Shown here: piece after piece, positions 44,357 through 52,511 of the stretch
Layout of the letters: every line of letters starts with the position of its first letter
Position numbering within the stretch: the first letter of the stretch is position 1
DNA from: Mycolicibacterium stellerae
GTDB lineage: Bacteria > Actinomycetota > Actinomycetes > Mycobacteriales > Mycobacteriaceae
Direction of reading: 5' to 3'
Assembly (NCBI RefSeq): GCF_003719305.1
Contig: NZ_RARC01000006.1
Span: 173,996-237,995, forward strand
DNA: 64,000 bases
The notes under the pieces: model-generated
Database searches by the model: none
What the model was told of the DNA's origin: nothing
What the model saw: only the letters and a program-made list of their open reading frames with translations
Made by a program: the position numbers and the translations under genes

Positions 44357-45315
44357 GTTTGCGGATCGGGGTGCTCGGTGCATCCCGAATCGCCGATCTC
44401 GCCATCGTCGGCCCCGCCAAGCAGTTGGGTCACCGACTGGTCGCCGTCGCCGCGCGCGATCGGGGCCGCGCCGCGCTTTTCGCCGAAAAGCACGGTGTCG
44501 AGCGAGTTTTGGACTCCTATGCCGAGGTGATCGCCGACCCGGAAGTCAATGCCATCTACAACCCGCTGGCGAATTCGCTGCATGCCCCGTGGAATCTCGC
44601 GGCGATCGAGGCGGCCAAGCCGGTGCTCACCGAGAAGCCGTTCTCGCGCAACCGTTCCGAGGCACAGCGGGTTGCCGAAGCCGCGCAGGCGACGGGCGTC
44701 ACGGTGATGGAGGGCTTTCACTATCTCTTCCATCCGGTGATGCGCCGCGCACTCGAGGTCGCCGTCGACGGAACGATCGGCGATATGCACCACGCCGAGG
44801 TGCGGATGGCGATGCCCGCCCCCGATGCCTCCGACCCGCGTTGGTCTTTCGAGATGGCCGGTGGGGCGCTGATGGATCTCGGCTGCTACGGCCTACACAT
44901 CATGCGCAGGCTCGGCCACCCGTCGGTCATTCGCGCGCACGCGAGCCAACGCACTCCCGGTGTCGACGAATGGTGCGATGTGGAGCTCGGCTTTCCCTGC
45001 GGCGCGACCGGCCTCAGCGCGAACACGATGGCCGCCCCCGACCATTCGTTCACGGTGCGCATCGTCGGTACCAAGGGGGATCTCTTGGTGCACAACTTCA
45101 TCAAGCCCCACGAGGATGACCGACTCACGATCCGCACACCGGCGGGTACGCGCGTCGAACACCACGGCACCAGGACCTCTTACAGCTATCAGCTTGAGGC
45201 GTTCGCCTCCCACGTGCTCCATGGCACACCGTTACCGATCGACACCGCCGACGCGGTGGAGAACATGGCTTATGTGGACGCCGCATACCGGGCCGCAGGT
45301 ATGACGCCGCGATAG
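44353..45315 (+). CDS. Gfo/Idh/MocA family dehydrogenase, second of the operon
   Basis: This 320-residue oxidoreductase has IGVLGASRIADLAIVGPAKQL for cofactor binding, LTEKPFSRN with the catalytic lysine, and GGALMDLGCYGLHIMRRLG near the active site. EGFHYLFHP resembles the xylose or trans-dihydrodiol dehydrogenase branch rather than IolG. Start ATG 44353 overlaps the preceding stop; an ATG at 44335 in the same frame is possible but would deepen the overlap. It is the last gene of the operon. Two different dehydrogenases around one isomerase suggest oxidation at two positions or an inversion by oxidation and reduction. Confidence 0.87.
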   Translation: MSLRIGVLGASRIADLAIVGPAKQLGHRLVAVAARDRGRAALFAEKHGVERVLDSYAEVIADPEVNAIYNPLANSLHAPWNLAAIEAAKPVLTEKPFSRNRSEAQRVAEAAQATGVTVMEGFHYLFHPVMRRALEVAVDGTIGDMHHAEVRMAMPAPDASDPRWSFEMAGGALMDLGCYGLHIMRRLGHPSVIRAHASQRTPGVDEWCDVELGFPCGATGLSANTMAAPDHSFTVRIVGTKGDLLVHNFIKPHEDDRLTIRTPAGTRVEHHGTRTSYSYQLEAFASHVLHGTPLPIDTADAVENMAYVDAAYRAAGMTPR

Positions 45316-45463
45316 AAGCACAAGGCAGTTAATTCCGTGCAGTCCACGGTGAAGTCGATCTCGGCCGCCCCGCAGGTATGACAACACGGTGATATATCCG
45401 CGCCATTCTCTGGTGTCGGGAGAATGCTAGGAACTTTCTGTGAGCGTTAGCTAATGTTTTTGA

Positions 45464-48223
45464 ATGGTCGGTCACGTCGTCAACCGTGAAACCGAAGAGG
45501 CCACGCTCACAAAATTTTTGACGTTGGCGTCGACCCAACCCGCTGGGCTGCTCATCGAGGGCGAGGCAGGGATCGGCAAAACCACCTTGTGGCTGGCTGC
45601 CGTCGATCAGGCAAGGGAACGCGGTTTCAAGGTCTTGTCGGCGCGTGCGGCTGCGGCGGAGTCGGTGTTGGCCTATGCCGCACTCGCCGACCTGTTGAGG
45701 GAAGTCGACGCATCGGTTTGGGCTGAATTGCCGGACCCGCAGCGTATCGCTGTGGACCGAATCATGTTGCGGGGTGACCCGACCGACCCCGCATCGGATC
45801 AGCGCGCCGTGGCTGCGGGCTTCCTCGGGGTTGTCGAGCGGATCTTGTCGGAGGGCCCGCTAGTGCTGGCAATCGACGACCTGCAATGGCTTGACCCGTC
45901 CAGTGTGCAGGTGGTGAGCTTCACTGCGCGCCGGCTCTCCGGACGGGCAGGCGTTCTCGCAACGGCACGAGTCGGTCCCGACATCGAGACGACCGCGTCC
46001 TGGCTTCATATGGCTCGACCTGATGACATCCGGCGAATCCAGGTGCCACCGCTGACCCTCGGCGGACTGAATCAGGTAATCGCGACCAGATACGGCCGCG
46101 CGTTCCCACGTCCGACGATGGTGCGTATCCACGAGATCTCCGGCGGGAACCCGTTTTACGCGTTGGAGTTGGCGCGGGTGATCGATACCGCGGAGGTTGC
46201 CAGCGATGCAGTGCTGCCCGATACGCTCACCGAGTTGGTGCAGTCCCGAGTCGGCCGTCTACACAAAGATGTCCGACACGTGTTGCTCGCCGCGGCCTGT
46301 ATCGCAGCGCCAACCGTTGAACAGGTGGCCTTGGCGACCGGCGCACCCATCAGCCGCGTGATTGATCTGCTCGAGGATGCTGAGGAAAAGGGCATTGTCG
46401 GAATCGACGGCCACTGGGTGCGATTCGCTCATCCGCTATTGGCGCGTGGGATTTATACCGGTGCCGCCATTGCCCAGCGCAGGAGCATGCATCGCCAGCT
46501 GGCCAAGGTCGTCAAAGAACCGGAGTTGAAGGCGCGGCACCTTGCGCTCGCCGCGACCACCGGCGATCCCAATACTCTTGATGCCCTCGACAACGCAGCC
46601 GAGATGGCCCGCCTCCGAGGCGCATCCGCGACCGCAGCTGAATTCCTCGAGCGTGCTCTCAAGCTCGACGGTGACACCCCGCAACGACGAATCCGATTGG
46701 CGGGTCACCATTTCAACGCCGGTGATCCCGGCCGGGCGCAGGCGCTACTCGAAGATACGATCGCCACACTGAAACCCGGTCCGGTGCGTGCCGAAGCGCT
46801 CGCGCTGCTCGGCTTCGTGCGGCTGTGGGTCAACAGCTTTTCGCAAGGCGCGGAGCTTCTGCAGCAGGCCGTCAACGAGGCCGGCGACAATCTGGCGCGC
46901 CGCACGCCCATGTTGGTGAATCTGGCTTTTGCCCTGTTCAGCGTCGGGCTGATGGCGGAGGGAGCTCTCCGCGCCGAGGATGCGGTCGCCGACGCGAAGC
47001 ACCTGCAGAACGGCGATCTGCTGAGTCAGGCACTGGCCACCCGCGAGCTGTTGCGCTTCATGTGCGGCGACGGACTCGACGAGCCCAGCCTCGCCCGCGC
47101 GCTCGAACTCGAAGAACTCCGCGGGGACATGCCGCTTGCGGTCCGCGCATGCATGCAGAAGGGTCTGATGCTGGCGTGGACAGGCCAGCTGGATCCAGCC
47201 GCCGAGCAGATGCTGTCCATCAGAAGGCATTGCGAGGACCGGGGTGAGGAAAGCGAACTGATCTATGTCGCCTTCCACAGCGGTCTGATGGCGACCTGGC
47301 GGGGCGACCTCAATGAGGCCGTCCGCCTCGCCGATGAGGCGATGGAACGAGCATTGCAACTCGGTGATCTACCAGTCATGGTTGCGTTGACAGTCCGCGC
47401 GATGCCAGCCGCCTACCAGGGTCGCGTCGCCGATGCCCGCGGCGATGTCAGCGCTGCACTCGAGATCGGAGCCCGCTGCGGAGCAAATATTCTGGCGGTG
47501 TGCCAGCTGACCACGCTGGGGTTCCTCGAGGTGTCGCTTGGCCGCTATCGTGAGGCGCTGACGACGCTTCAGCCACTGTTGAGCGACTCAGGTAAAGCGC
47601 CCAAAGCAACAGAGATGTTTCTCGCCGCGTTCATCCCCGATGCCGTCGAGGCTCTCATCGCCGGGGATCAAGTGAACCAGGCCGAAGTGCTCGTCCAACG
47701 GCTGGAGCGGAACGGCACCAGAGTGGATCGGCCGTGGATGTTGGCCGTCGGGGCCCGCGCGAGGGCGATGGTGTGCGCGGCGCGCGGCGACGTCGAGGGG
47801 GCGAGCGCGGCCGTCGGTCACGCCATGGCGGAACACGAACGATTGCCGATGCCCTTCGAACGTGCTCGCACCCAACTTGTCGTCGGGCAGCTCCTGCGTC
47901 GACAACGCCACAAGGACCTCGCGGTGAACACGCTGACCGAGGCACTGTCGACCTTTGAGGCGATGGGTGCCCGATTATGGGCCGAGCGCGCCTCCACCGA
48001 GCTCGCGCGAACGAGGTTCGGTCCCCGCATGATCTCGGGGCTGACGCCGTCCGAACAGCGGGTCGCCGAGCTCGCGGCCAAGGGGATGACCAACCGCGAT
48101 GTCGCAGCCGAACTGTTCATCAGCCCGAAGACCGTCGAGGCCAACCTGTCCCGCATCTACCGCAAGCTCGGCATCCACTCGCGCGCGGAGCTCGGCGGGC
48201 GGATGAGGGACCCCGACGGGTAG
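45464..48223 (+). CDS. LuxR family transcriptional regulator with AAA ATPase and TPR-like region (LAL type)
   Basis: This 919-residue protein has the large ATP-binding LuxR (LAL/MalT-like) layout. The N-terminal ATPase carries Walker A EGEAGIGKTTLW and Walker B PLVLAIDDLQWLD. A long helical middle (about residues 330-840) looks like TPR-type repeats. The C-terminal LuxR helix-turn-helix reads LTPSEQRVAELAAKGMTNRD and PKTVEANLSRIYRKLGIHSR. Such proteins are mostly activators that oligomerise on a ligand and ATP. The start is ATG 45464. The stop codon overlaps the first base of a GGGAAACACCT box at 48223, and two other boxes precede the secreted paralogues, so I propose these are its targets. 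Confidence 0.92.
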   Translation: MVGHVVNRETEEATLTKFLTLASTQPAGLLIEGEAGIGKTTLWLAAVDQARERGFKVLSARAAAAESVLAYAALADLLREVDASVWAELPDPQRIAVDRIMLRGDPTDPASDQRAVAAGFLGVVERILSEGPLVLAIDDLQWLDPSSVQVVSFTARRLSGRAGVLATARVGPDIETTASWLHMARPDDIRRIQVPPLTLGGLNQVIATRYGRAFPRPTMVRIHEISGGNPFYALELARVIDTAEVASDAVLPDTLTELVQSRVGRLHKDVRHVLLAAACIAAPTVEQVALATGAPISRVIDLLEDAEEKGIVGIDGHWVRFAHPLLARGIYTGAAIAQRRSMHRQLAKVVKEPELKARHLALAATTGDPNTLDALDNAAEMARLRGASATAAEFLERALKLDGDTPQRRIRLAGHHFNAGDPGRAQALLEDTIATLKPGPVRAEALALLGFVRLWVNSFSQGAELLQQAVNEAGDNLARRTPMLVNLAFALFSVGLMAEGALRAEDAVADAKHLQNGDLLSQALATRELLRFMCGDGLDEPSLARALELEELRGDMPLAVRACMQKGLMLAWTGQLDPAAEQMLSIRRHCEDRGEESELIYVAFHSGLMATWRGDLNEAVRLADEAMERALQLGDLPVMVALTVRAMPAAYQGRVADARGDVSAALEIGARCGANILAVCQLTTLGFLEVSLGRYREALTTLQPLLSDSGKAPKATEMFLAAFIPDAVEALIAGDQVNQAEVLVQRLERNGTRVDRPWMLAVGARARAMVCAARGDVEGASAAVGHAMAEHERLPMPFERARTQLVVGQLLRRQRHKDLAVNTLTEALSTFEAMGARLWAERASTELARTRFGPRMISGLTPSEQRVAELAAKGMTNRDVAAELFISPKTVEANLSRIYRKLGIHSRAELGGRMRDPDG

Positions 48224-48264
48224 GGAAACACCTTATTTCCTCGGAAGGACGCGCACCCTAACGT
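48223..48264 (+). promoter_or_regulatory. GGGAAACACCT box with -10 TAACGT, copy B
   Basis: GGGAAACACCT (48223-48233) is followed after 25 bp by TAACGT (48259-48264); the longer CCCTAACGTC matches copy A over all 10 bases. The box shares its first base with the regulator's stop codon. A start site about 7 bp after the -10 falls at the ATG of the small-protein gene, predicting a leaderless mRNA, common in mycobacteria. Confidence 0.7.
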
Positions 48265-48270
48265 CGAGTC

Positions 48271-48552
48271 ATGGCACACCCGTGCTTCCTCGTTGAGTGG
48301 TACCGACCCGAGCCCGGGCAGGAAGCCCTTGCCGAGACGGCCGCCAAGCTCAACGAATGTGCGGCCGCCGTGTCCGCAGAGGGCGCACCCGTACGGCTGG
48401 TGACCATGTTCTCGGTGCCACCCGACGAAATGTCGTTCGCGCTGTTCACGGCCGATTCCGTGGATGCTGTCGCCCAAGCCTGCGGTCAGGCGGGCATACC
48501 ACCTGACCGACTAACCTTCGCTGCCGGTCTGGGCTCACCCGACGACGACTGA
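48271..48552 (+). CDS. Small DUF4242-like protein
   Basis: This 93-residue cytoplasmic protein resembles the ferredoxin-like DUF4242 group: CFLVEWYRPEP at the start, VRLVTMFSVPPDEMSFALFTA in the middle and the closing QACGQAGIPPDRLTFA, where an Ala-Gly-Ile/Leu-Pro motif is typical. Some relatives bind nickel, but no ligand set is evident here. The start ATG 48271 has no ribosome binding site, fitting a leaderless transcript from the box B promoter. It follows the LAL regulator by 47 bp. Confidence 0.72.
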   Translation: MAHPCFLVEWYRPEPGQEALAETAAKLNECAAAVSAEGAPVRLVTMFSVPPDEMSFALFTADSVDAVAQACGQAGIPPDRLTFAAGLGSPDDD

Positions 48553-48636
48553 CGCCGACTCGTCTTGAACTCCCACTTGCGGCTCGCTCGATATCCAGAG
48601 CGATCCACGGCGTAGGGACATTGGGGCATGCGGGTA

Positions 48637-48678
48637 GGGAAACACCTGATGCGCGGGTGACCCCCGCAGTCGTAGCGT
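48637..48678 (+). promoter_or_regulatory. GGGAAACACCT box with -10 TAGCGT, copy C
   Basis: GGGAAACACCT (48637-48647) followed by GATGCGC, identical to copy A over 18 bases, precedes TAGCGT (48673-48678) by 25 bp. The expected transcript begins near 48685, giving a 46-nt leader for the secreted paralogue B. Confidence 0.68.
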
Positions 48679-48730
48679 CCTCACAACCCGGGGTCGGCAA
48701 CGATGTTCACCACTGGAAAGGGCGAGTCCT

Positions 48731-49426
48731 ATGTTCTCAATTGGCGATGCGTGCAGGTTTTCCCTGGCCGGCGCTGCGGCTTCGACAATCATGGTCGGAG
48801 CATTCACGATTGCTCCATCAAACGTTCATGCGGTACCGATGGTGCCGTTGGCACCCGCTTGCGCCGAGTACGAATTTCCGCCTCTGTTCGACATTTATCA
48901 AACCGACGGGTGGCGAATTCAAATCCCAACGTCGGGTGCTCCGAGGCGTACGGCCGGACCTGGCCAGGCCACCTACTGGAAAGACGGCAAGCCCGATCCC
49001 TCGAACGGCGTACCGACCGGCGGTATGAACGGAACGGCAATTGACATCACCATTCCCTGGAGCAATGGCAGCCGAGGCCGATTCACGGGCACGGTACAGG
49101 CTGACGGAACGGTGACTGGCACTTCGGTCGACGAGACGAATACCAATCACCAGTTCAAATGGAATGCCAGAAAGCTGCCTTGCGCCGCGACCGCTGTGGC
49201 GCCCGCAGACCAGGCGCCGGCGGCGTCAAACGTCAACAAGCGCAAGGCGGCAAACGACGTGGACATCTCGGACGGGCCGCAAGACGACGCCGCAATCATC
49301 GGAATGCTGAACGAGGGCGAGGTAGTCGATGTCGCGCCCGGCTGCGAGACCGACGTCAAATGTGAAGTCATAGGAAGAGGCTGGGTTTGGGGCAACCACC
49401 TGGTGAAGGTCTTCGGCCGCGCCTGA
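48731..49426 (+). CDS. Secreted four-cysteine protein with C-terminal SH3 domain (paralogue B)
   Basis: This 231-residue protein is a paralogue of the one at 39331. A signal peptide (to about residue 34) precedes CAEYEFPPL, DGWRIQIPTSGAPRRTAGPG and GGMNGTAIDITI, then a second cysteine in KLPCAATA. After an Ala/Pro linker comes a clearer bacterial SH3 domain: IIGMLNEGEVVDVAPGCETD, then VKCEV and GWVWGNHLVKV. The four cysteines fall at the same places in both proteins, suggesting one disulfide in each domain. It starts at ATG 48731 after the box C promoter. SH3 domains of this kind often bind cell wall. Function is unknown. Confidence 0.82.
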   Translation: MFSIGDACRFSLAGAAASTIMVGAFTIAPSNVHAVPMVPLAPACAEYEFPPLFDIYQTDGWRIQIPTSGAPRRTAGPGQATYWKDGKPDPSNGVPTGGMNGTAIDITIPWSNGSRGRFTGTVQADGTVTGTSVDETNTNHQFKWNARKLPCAATAVAPADQAPAASNVNKRKAANDVDISDGPQDDAAIIGMLNEGEVVDVAPGCETDVKCEVIGRGWVWGNHLVKVFGRA

Positions 49427-49438
49427 GGTGACGGCGAC

Positions 49439-49466
49439 CGGCCTTGCGTTTCCTACCGCAAGGCCG
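49439..49466. terminator. Perfect 10-bp hairpin between convergent genes
   Basis: CGGCCTTGCG (49439-49448) and CGCAAGGCCG (49457-49466) form a perfect stem with an 8-nt loop between the ends of secreted paralogue B and the sugar ABC ATPase gene. It would act as a bidirectional terminator. Confidence 0.75.
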
Positions 49467-49480
49467 CCGCCCCGCAGTCG

Positions 49481-50305
49481 CTAACCCTTATCGCCGCGCA
49501 GTTCGTGTGACAGCGCCTCGAGTTCGTCGCCACCCGCCATCTCCTGCGTGAGGTGCTCCAGGGTGATGTCGTCGTAGGTGCAGTCCAGCTTCTGCTTGCC
49601 GCGGTTCAGCAACACGAAATGATCGCCGACCATGTGCGCGTGATGCGGGTTGTGGGTGATGAAGACGACGCCGAAACCGGCCTCCTTTGCGGCGGTGATG
49701 TACTTCAGCACCACACCGGACTGCTTGACGCCCAACGCTGCGGTCGGCTCGTCGAGGATCAGCACCCGTGCACCGAAGAAAACGGCCCGCGCAATCGCGA
49801 CGCACTGCTTCTGGCCGCCGGACAGCGAGCCGATCGGTACATCGACGTCGGGTAGATCGATGCCCATCTTCGATAGCTCCGACAGCGTAGTGGCGCGCAT
49901 CGCATTGGCGTCCAACGCCCATGGGAAGCGGGTCTGCCGAATCTCCTGGCCGAGGAAGAAGTTGCGCCACACCGGCATCAGCGGCACGACGGCAAGGTTC
50001 TGGTACACCGTCGCAATGCCTTTGCCCAACGCATCTTTCGGTGAGGTGAATTTGATCGGCTCCCCATCGACGAGCAGCTCGCCGTCGGTTTGGGGGTGGT
50101 AGCCGGCGATGATCTTGATCAGCGTCGACTTGCCCGCACCGTTGTCACCGAGGATGCCGGTCACCTCCCCTGCGTGCACCCGCAGTGAGATGTCTTTCAG
50201 CGCGGTGATGTTGCCATAGGACTTTCCGACGTTCTTCAGCTCGACCAACGGCACCTTGCCACCGGAAGGAGCCTCTTCCACGGGACGATCAACTGTTGCG
50301 GTCAT
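49481..50305 (-). CDS. Sugar ABC transporter ATP-binding protein (single-domain, CUT2 type)
   Basis: This 274-residue ATPase powers a ribose/inositol-type importer. It has Walker A GDNGAGKST, signature SLSGGQKQCVA, Walker B RVLILDEPTAALG and switch His in FITHNPHHAHM. Most CUT2 ATPases (RbsA) are double-length with two domains; this one has a single domain, as in fructose and some inositol importers, and would function as a homodimer. It is the last gene of the SBP-permease-ATPase operon, 3 bp after the permease. Location inside the inositol locus suggests inositol as cargo. Confidence 0.92.
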   Translation of the reverse strand: MTATVDRPVEEAPSGGKVPLVELKNVGKSYGNITALKDISLRVHAGEVTGILGDNGAGKSTLIKIIAGYHPQTDGELLVDGEPIKFTSPKDALGKGIATVYQNLAVVPLMPVWRNFFLGQEIRQTRFPWALDANAMRATTLSELSKMGIDLPDVDVPIGSLSGGQKQCVAIARAVFFGARVLILDEPTAALGVKQSGVVLKYITAAKEAGFGVVFITHNPHHAHMVGDHFVLLNRGKQKLDCTYDDITLEHLTQEMAGGDELEALSHELRGDKG

Positions 50306-50308
50306 GGG

Positions 50309-51367
50309 TCACCTCTTGGCGGCGTAGTTGCGGAATGCGTTGTTGGCGATCACCGCGAACAGCAGCATCACGCCCATGAAGAACTTGAACCAGTCGGGAT
50401 TCCACCCGGCATACACGATGCCCTGTTGCACCATGCCAAAGATGAACGCGCCGATCGCGGCACCGATCGCGGTGCCGTAGCCACCGGTGAGGAGGCAGCC
50501 GCCGATGACTGCGGCAATGATGTAGATGAACTCATTGCCCACGCCTTGACCGGACTGCACGGTGTTGAACGCGAACAGCAGGTGCATGCCGGCGAACCAG
50601 GCGCAGAAGCCGACGAACATGAACAGGCCGATCTTCACGGCGGTCACCGGAACACCCACGGCGCGGGCGCTTTCCTGGTCGCCGCCGACGGCGAAGACCC
50701 AGTTGCCGACGCGGGTCTTGAAAAGCACCCATGTCGCGATTGCGGTGAGAAGCAGCCACCAGAACACGGTGATCCGTACCTCGATGCCAAAGATCGGGAA
50801 CGACGATGAGAACACCTTCTGCGCCGAATCCCAACCCTGCATGTCGTTCACGCTCGGTGTCGCAACTTGACCCGAAATCAGCTTGGTCACAGCGAGATTG
50901 ATGCCCGTCAGCATCAGCAAAGTGCCAAGGGTGATCAGGAAGCTGGGAATCTTGGTCTTCATCACCAGATAGCCGTTGAAGAATCCGACCGCAAGCGCGA
51001 CTATCAGGGCCAACCCCGCGCCGGCCCACAGATTGAGATGCAGGTTGTATGCCAGCATCGAGGCTGCCAGTGAACTCGTGGTCACAGCCACACCGGACGA
51101 CAGGTCGAATTCCCCGCCGATCATCAGTAGCGCGACCGCGCACGCCATGATCCCGATCGTCGAACTGGCATACAGCACAGTCGCCAAGGCTTCGGGCGTC
51201 CGGAACGGCGGGGCGACGAACAGGAAGAAGATGAAGATCGCGACGGCGCCGATCGCCGCACCCATCTCGGGGCGAATGAGCAAGCGCTGAACACGGTTTC
51301 GCTCCTTGACACGCTCGTCACGGATGATCTTATGACCGCCGACGTCCAGATCAGTTTTTGTAGTCAT
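50309..51367 (-). CDS. Sugar ABC transporter permease (RbsC/CUT2 type)
   Basis: This 352-residue membrane protein has about ten hydrophobic helices. Family segments include ALLMIGGEFDLSSGVAV, a GFFNGYLVMKTKIPSFLITLG stretch with the conserved cytoplasmic loop, and VIGGCLLTGGYGTAIGAAIG near the C-terminus. These are hallmarks of the RbsC/AraH permeases that form homodimers. It lies between the substrate-binding lipoprotein and the ATPase in one operon. The predicted cargo is myo-inositol or a relative. Confidence 0.92.
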   Translation of the reverse strand: MTTKTDLDVGGHKIIRDERVKERNRVQRLLIRPEMGAAIGAVAIFIFFLFVAPPFRTPEALATVLYASSTIGIMACAVALLMIGGEFDLSSGVAVTTSSLAASMLAYNLHLNLWAGAGLALIVALAVGFFNGYLVMKTKIPSFLITLGTLLMLTGINLAVTKLISGQVATPSVNDMQGWDSAQKVFSSSFPIFGIEVRITVFWWLLLTAIATWVLFKTRVGNWVFAVGGDQESARAVGVPVTAVKIGLFMFVGFCAWFAGMHLLFAFNTVQSGQGVGNEFIYIIAAVIGGCLLTGGYGTAIGAAIGAFIFGMVQQGIVYAGWNPDWFKFFMGVMLLFAVIANNAFRNYAAKR

Positions 51368-51391
51368 GGTTCACTCTCTCCCGCGCGGGGC

Positions 51392-52381
51392 TCAACGGGT
51401 CCCGGACTTGGCCAGTTCGGCTACCGAGTCGATGTTGGTCTCGTCGATGAAGGACGGACCTGTCAGCGTTGCTTGTCCGCCGCCGATCAGGTTCTTGTTG
51501 TTGAGGAACAGCCACAGCGAGTCGATCGCGAGATAGCCCTGCAGGAACGGCTGCTGGTCCACTGCCCACTTCACGTCGCCCGCCTTGATGGCGTCGACGA
51601 GAGCCGCGTTGGTGTCGAAGGTGACGATATTCGCCGAGCTGCCTGCGTTGCTCTTCGACTGCACCGCGGCCAGCGCGATCGGCGCGCCCAGCGCCACGAC
51701 ATAGTCGACGGACTTGTCCGACTGGAGCTTGGCGGTGATCGTCGATTCCACCGACGGCATGTCCTTGCTGTTGACGTTCAGGATCTCCGACTGACCTTTG
51801 AAACCTTCACGTACGCCGGCACAGCGGGATTCCAACGCCACCTGGCCCTGCTCCTGGATGACGCAGATGATCTTCTTGGCGCCGTCCTTCTGCAGACGTT
51901 CGCCGGCGGCGATCCCGGCCAGCTTCTCGTCCTGGCCGAAGTACTCCTGCACGCCCATCGACTTCCAGTTGTCGAAGCCCGAGTTGAAGGCGACGACCGG
52001 AATGTTCTTGGCGGTTGCGGCCTTCACCGCGGGCGCCATGGCGTCCGGCTTGGCCAGCGTGAGGGCGATGCCCTGGACGCCGCTGTCGATGGCGGTCTGC
52101 ACGAGGTTGGCCTGATTCGGCGCCTCGGGATCGTTGGAGTACCGCAGCTCGATGTTGTCCTTGTCGGCAGCGGCCTGGGCGCCCTTGCGGATCAGGTCCC
52201 AGAACGAGTCGCCGGGTACCTCGTGGGTGATCATCGCGACGGTGGCGCGCGGGGTGTTGGCCTGCCCGGCGCCCATCCCCCCGCCCTTCTCCTCCGGTTT
52301 GCCTCCGGTGGATGAACATGACGCGATCCCGAGCACGAGCACGCTTGCCCCGGCGATCGCCGCGAGCCGAGTGAACCTCAT
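51392..52381 (-). CDS. Sugar ABC transporter substrate-binding lipoprotein
   Basis: This 329-residue binding protein has a lipoprotein signal peptide with lipobox IASC, so it is anchored outside the membrane. The mature part is a periplasmic-binding-protein type 1 fold of the RbsB family (VAMITHEVPGDSFWDLIRKG, GVQGIALTLAKPDAM, IPVVAFNSG). Start is ATG 52381; an upstream in-frame codon lacks support. It is the first gene of the importer operon. The 130 bp upstream, shared with the end of the LacI gene, hold a weak match to the LacI operator core (AAACGTTC near 52487-52494). Confidence 0.92.
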   Translation of the reverse strand: MRFTRLAAIAGASVLVLGIASCSSTGGKPEEKGGGMGAGQANTPRATVAMITHEVPGDSFWDLIRKGAQAAADKDNIELRYSNDPEAPNQANLVQTAIDSGVQGIALTLAKPDAMAPAVKAATAKNIPVVAFNSGFDNWKSMGVQEYFGQDEKLAGIAAGERLQKDGAKKIICVIQEQGQVALESRCAGVREGFKGQSEILNVNSKDMPSVESTITAKLQSDKSVDYVVALGAPIALAAVQSKSNAGSSANIVTFDTNAALVDAIKAGDVKWAVDQQPFLQGYLAIDSLWLFLNNKNLIGGGQATLTGPSFIDETNIDSVAELAKSGTR

Positions 52382-52511
52382 TGTTTCTCCTTGTATCCGC
52401 GTGCGGCGCAGCACGCCTCAAGGGTCGATGTAATACGGCTCACAGTAGAAAGTCAAGACTTTGTTCGGACATTAGGACTGCATATCAAACGTTCCTTCCG
52501 GTTGGTGCAGG

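Noticed and set aside
45316..45463. A fourth GGGAAACACCT box before the LuxR/AAA gene itself
   Set aside because: The 148-bp gap has no match to the box, so autoregulation through it is not supported.
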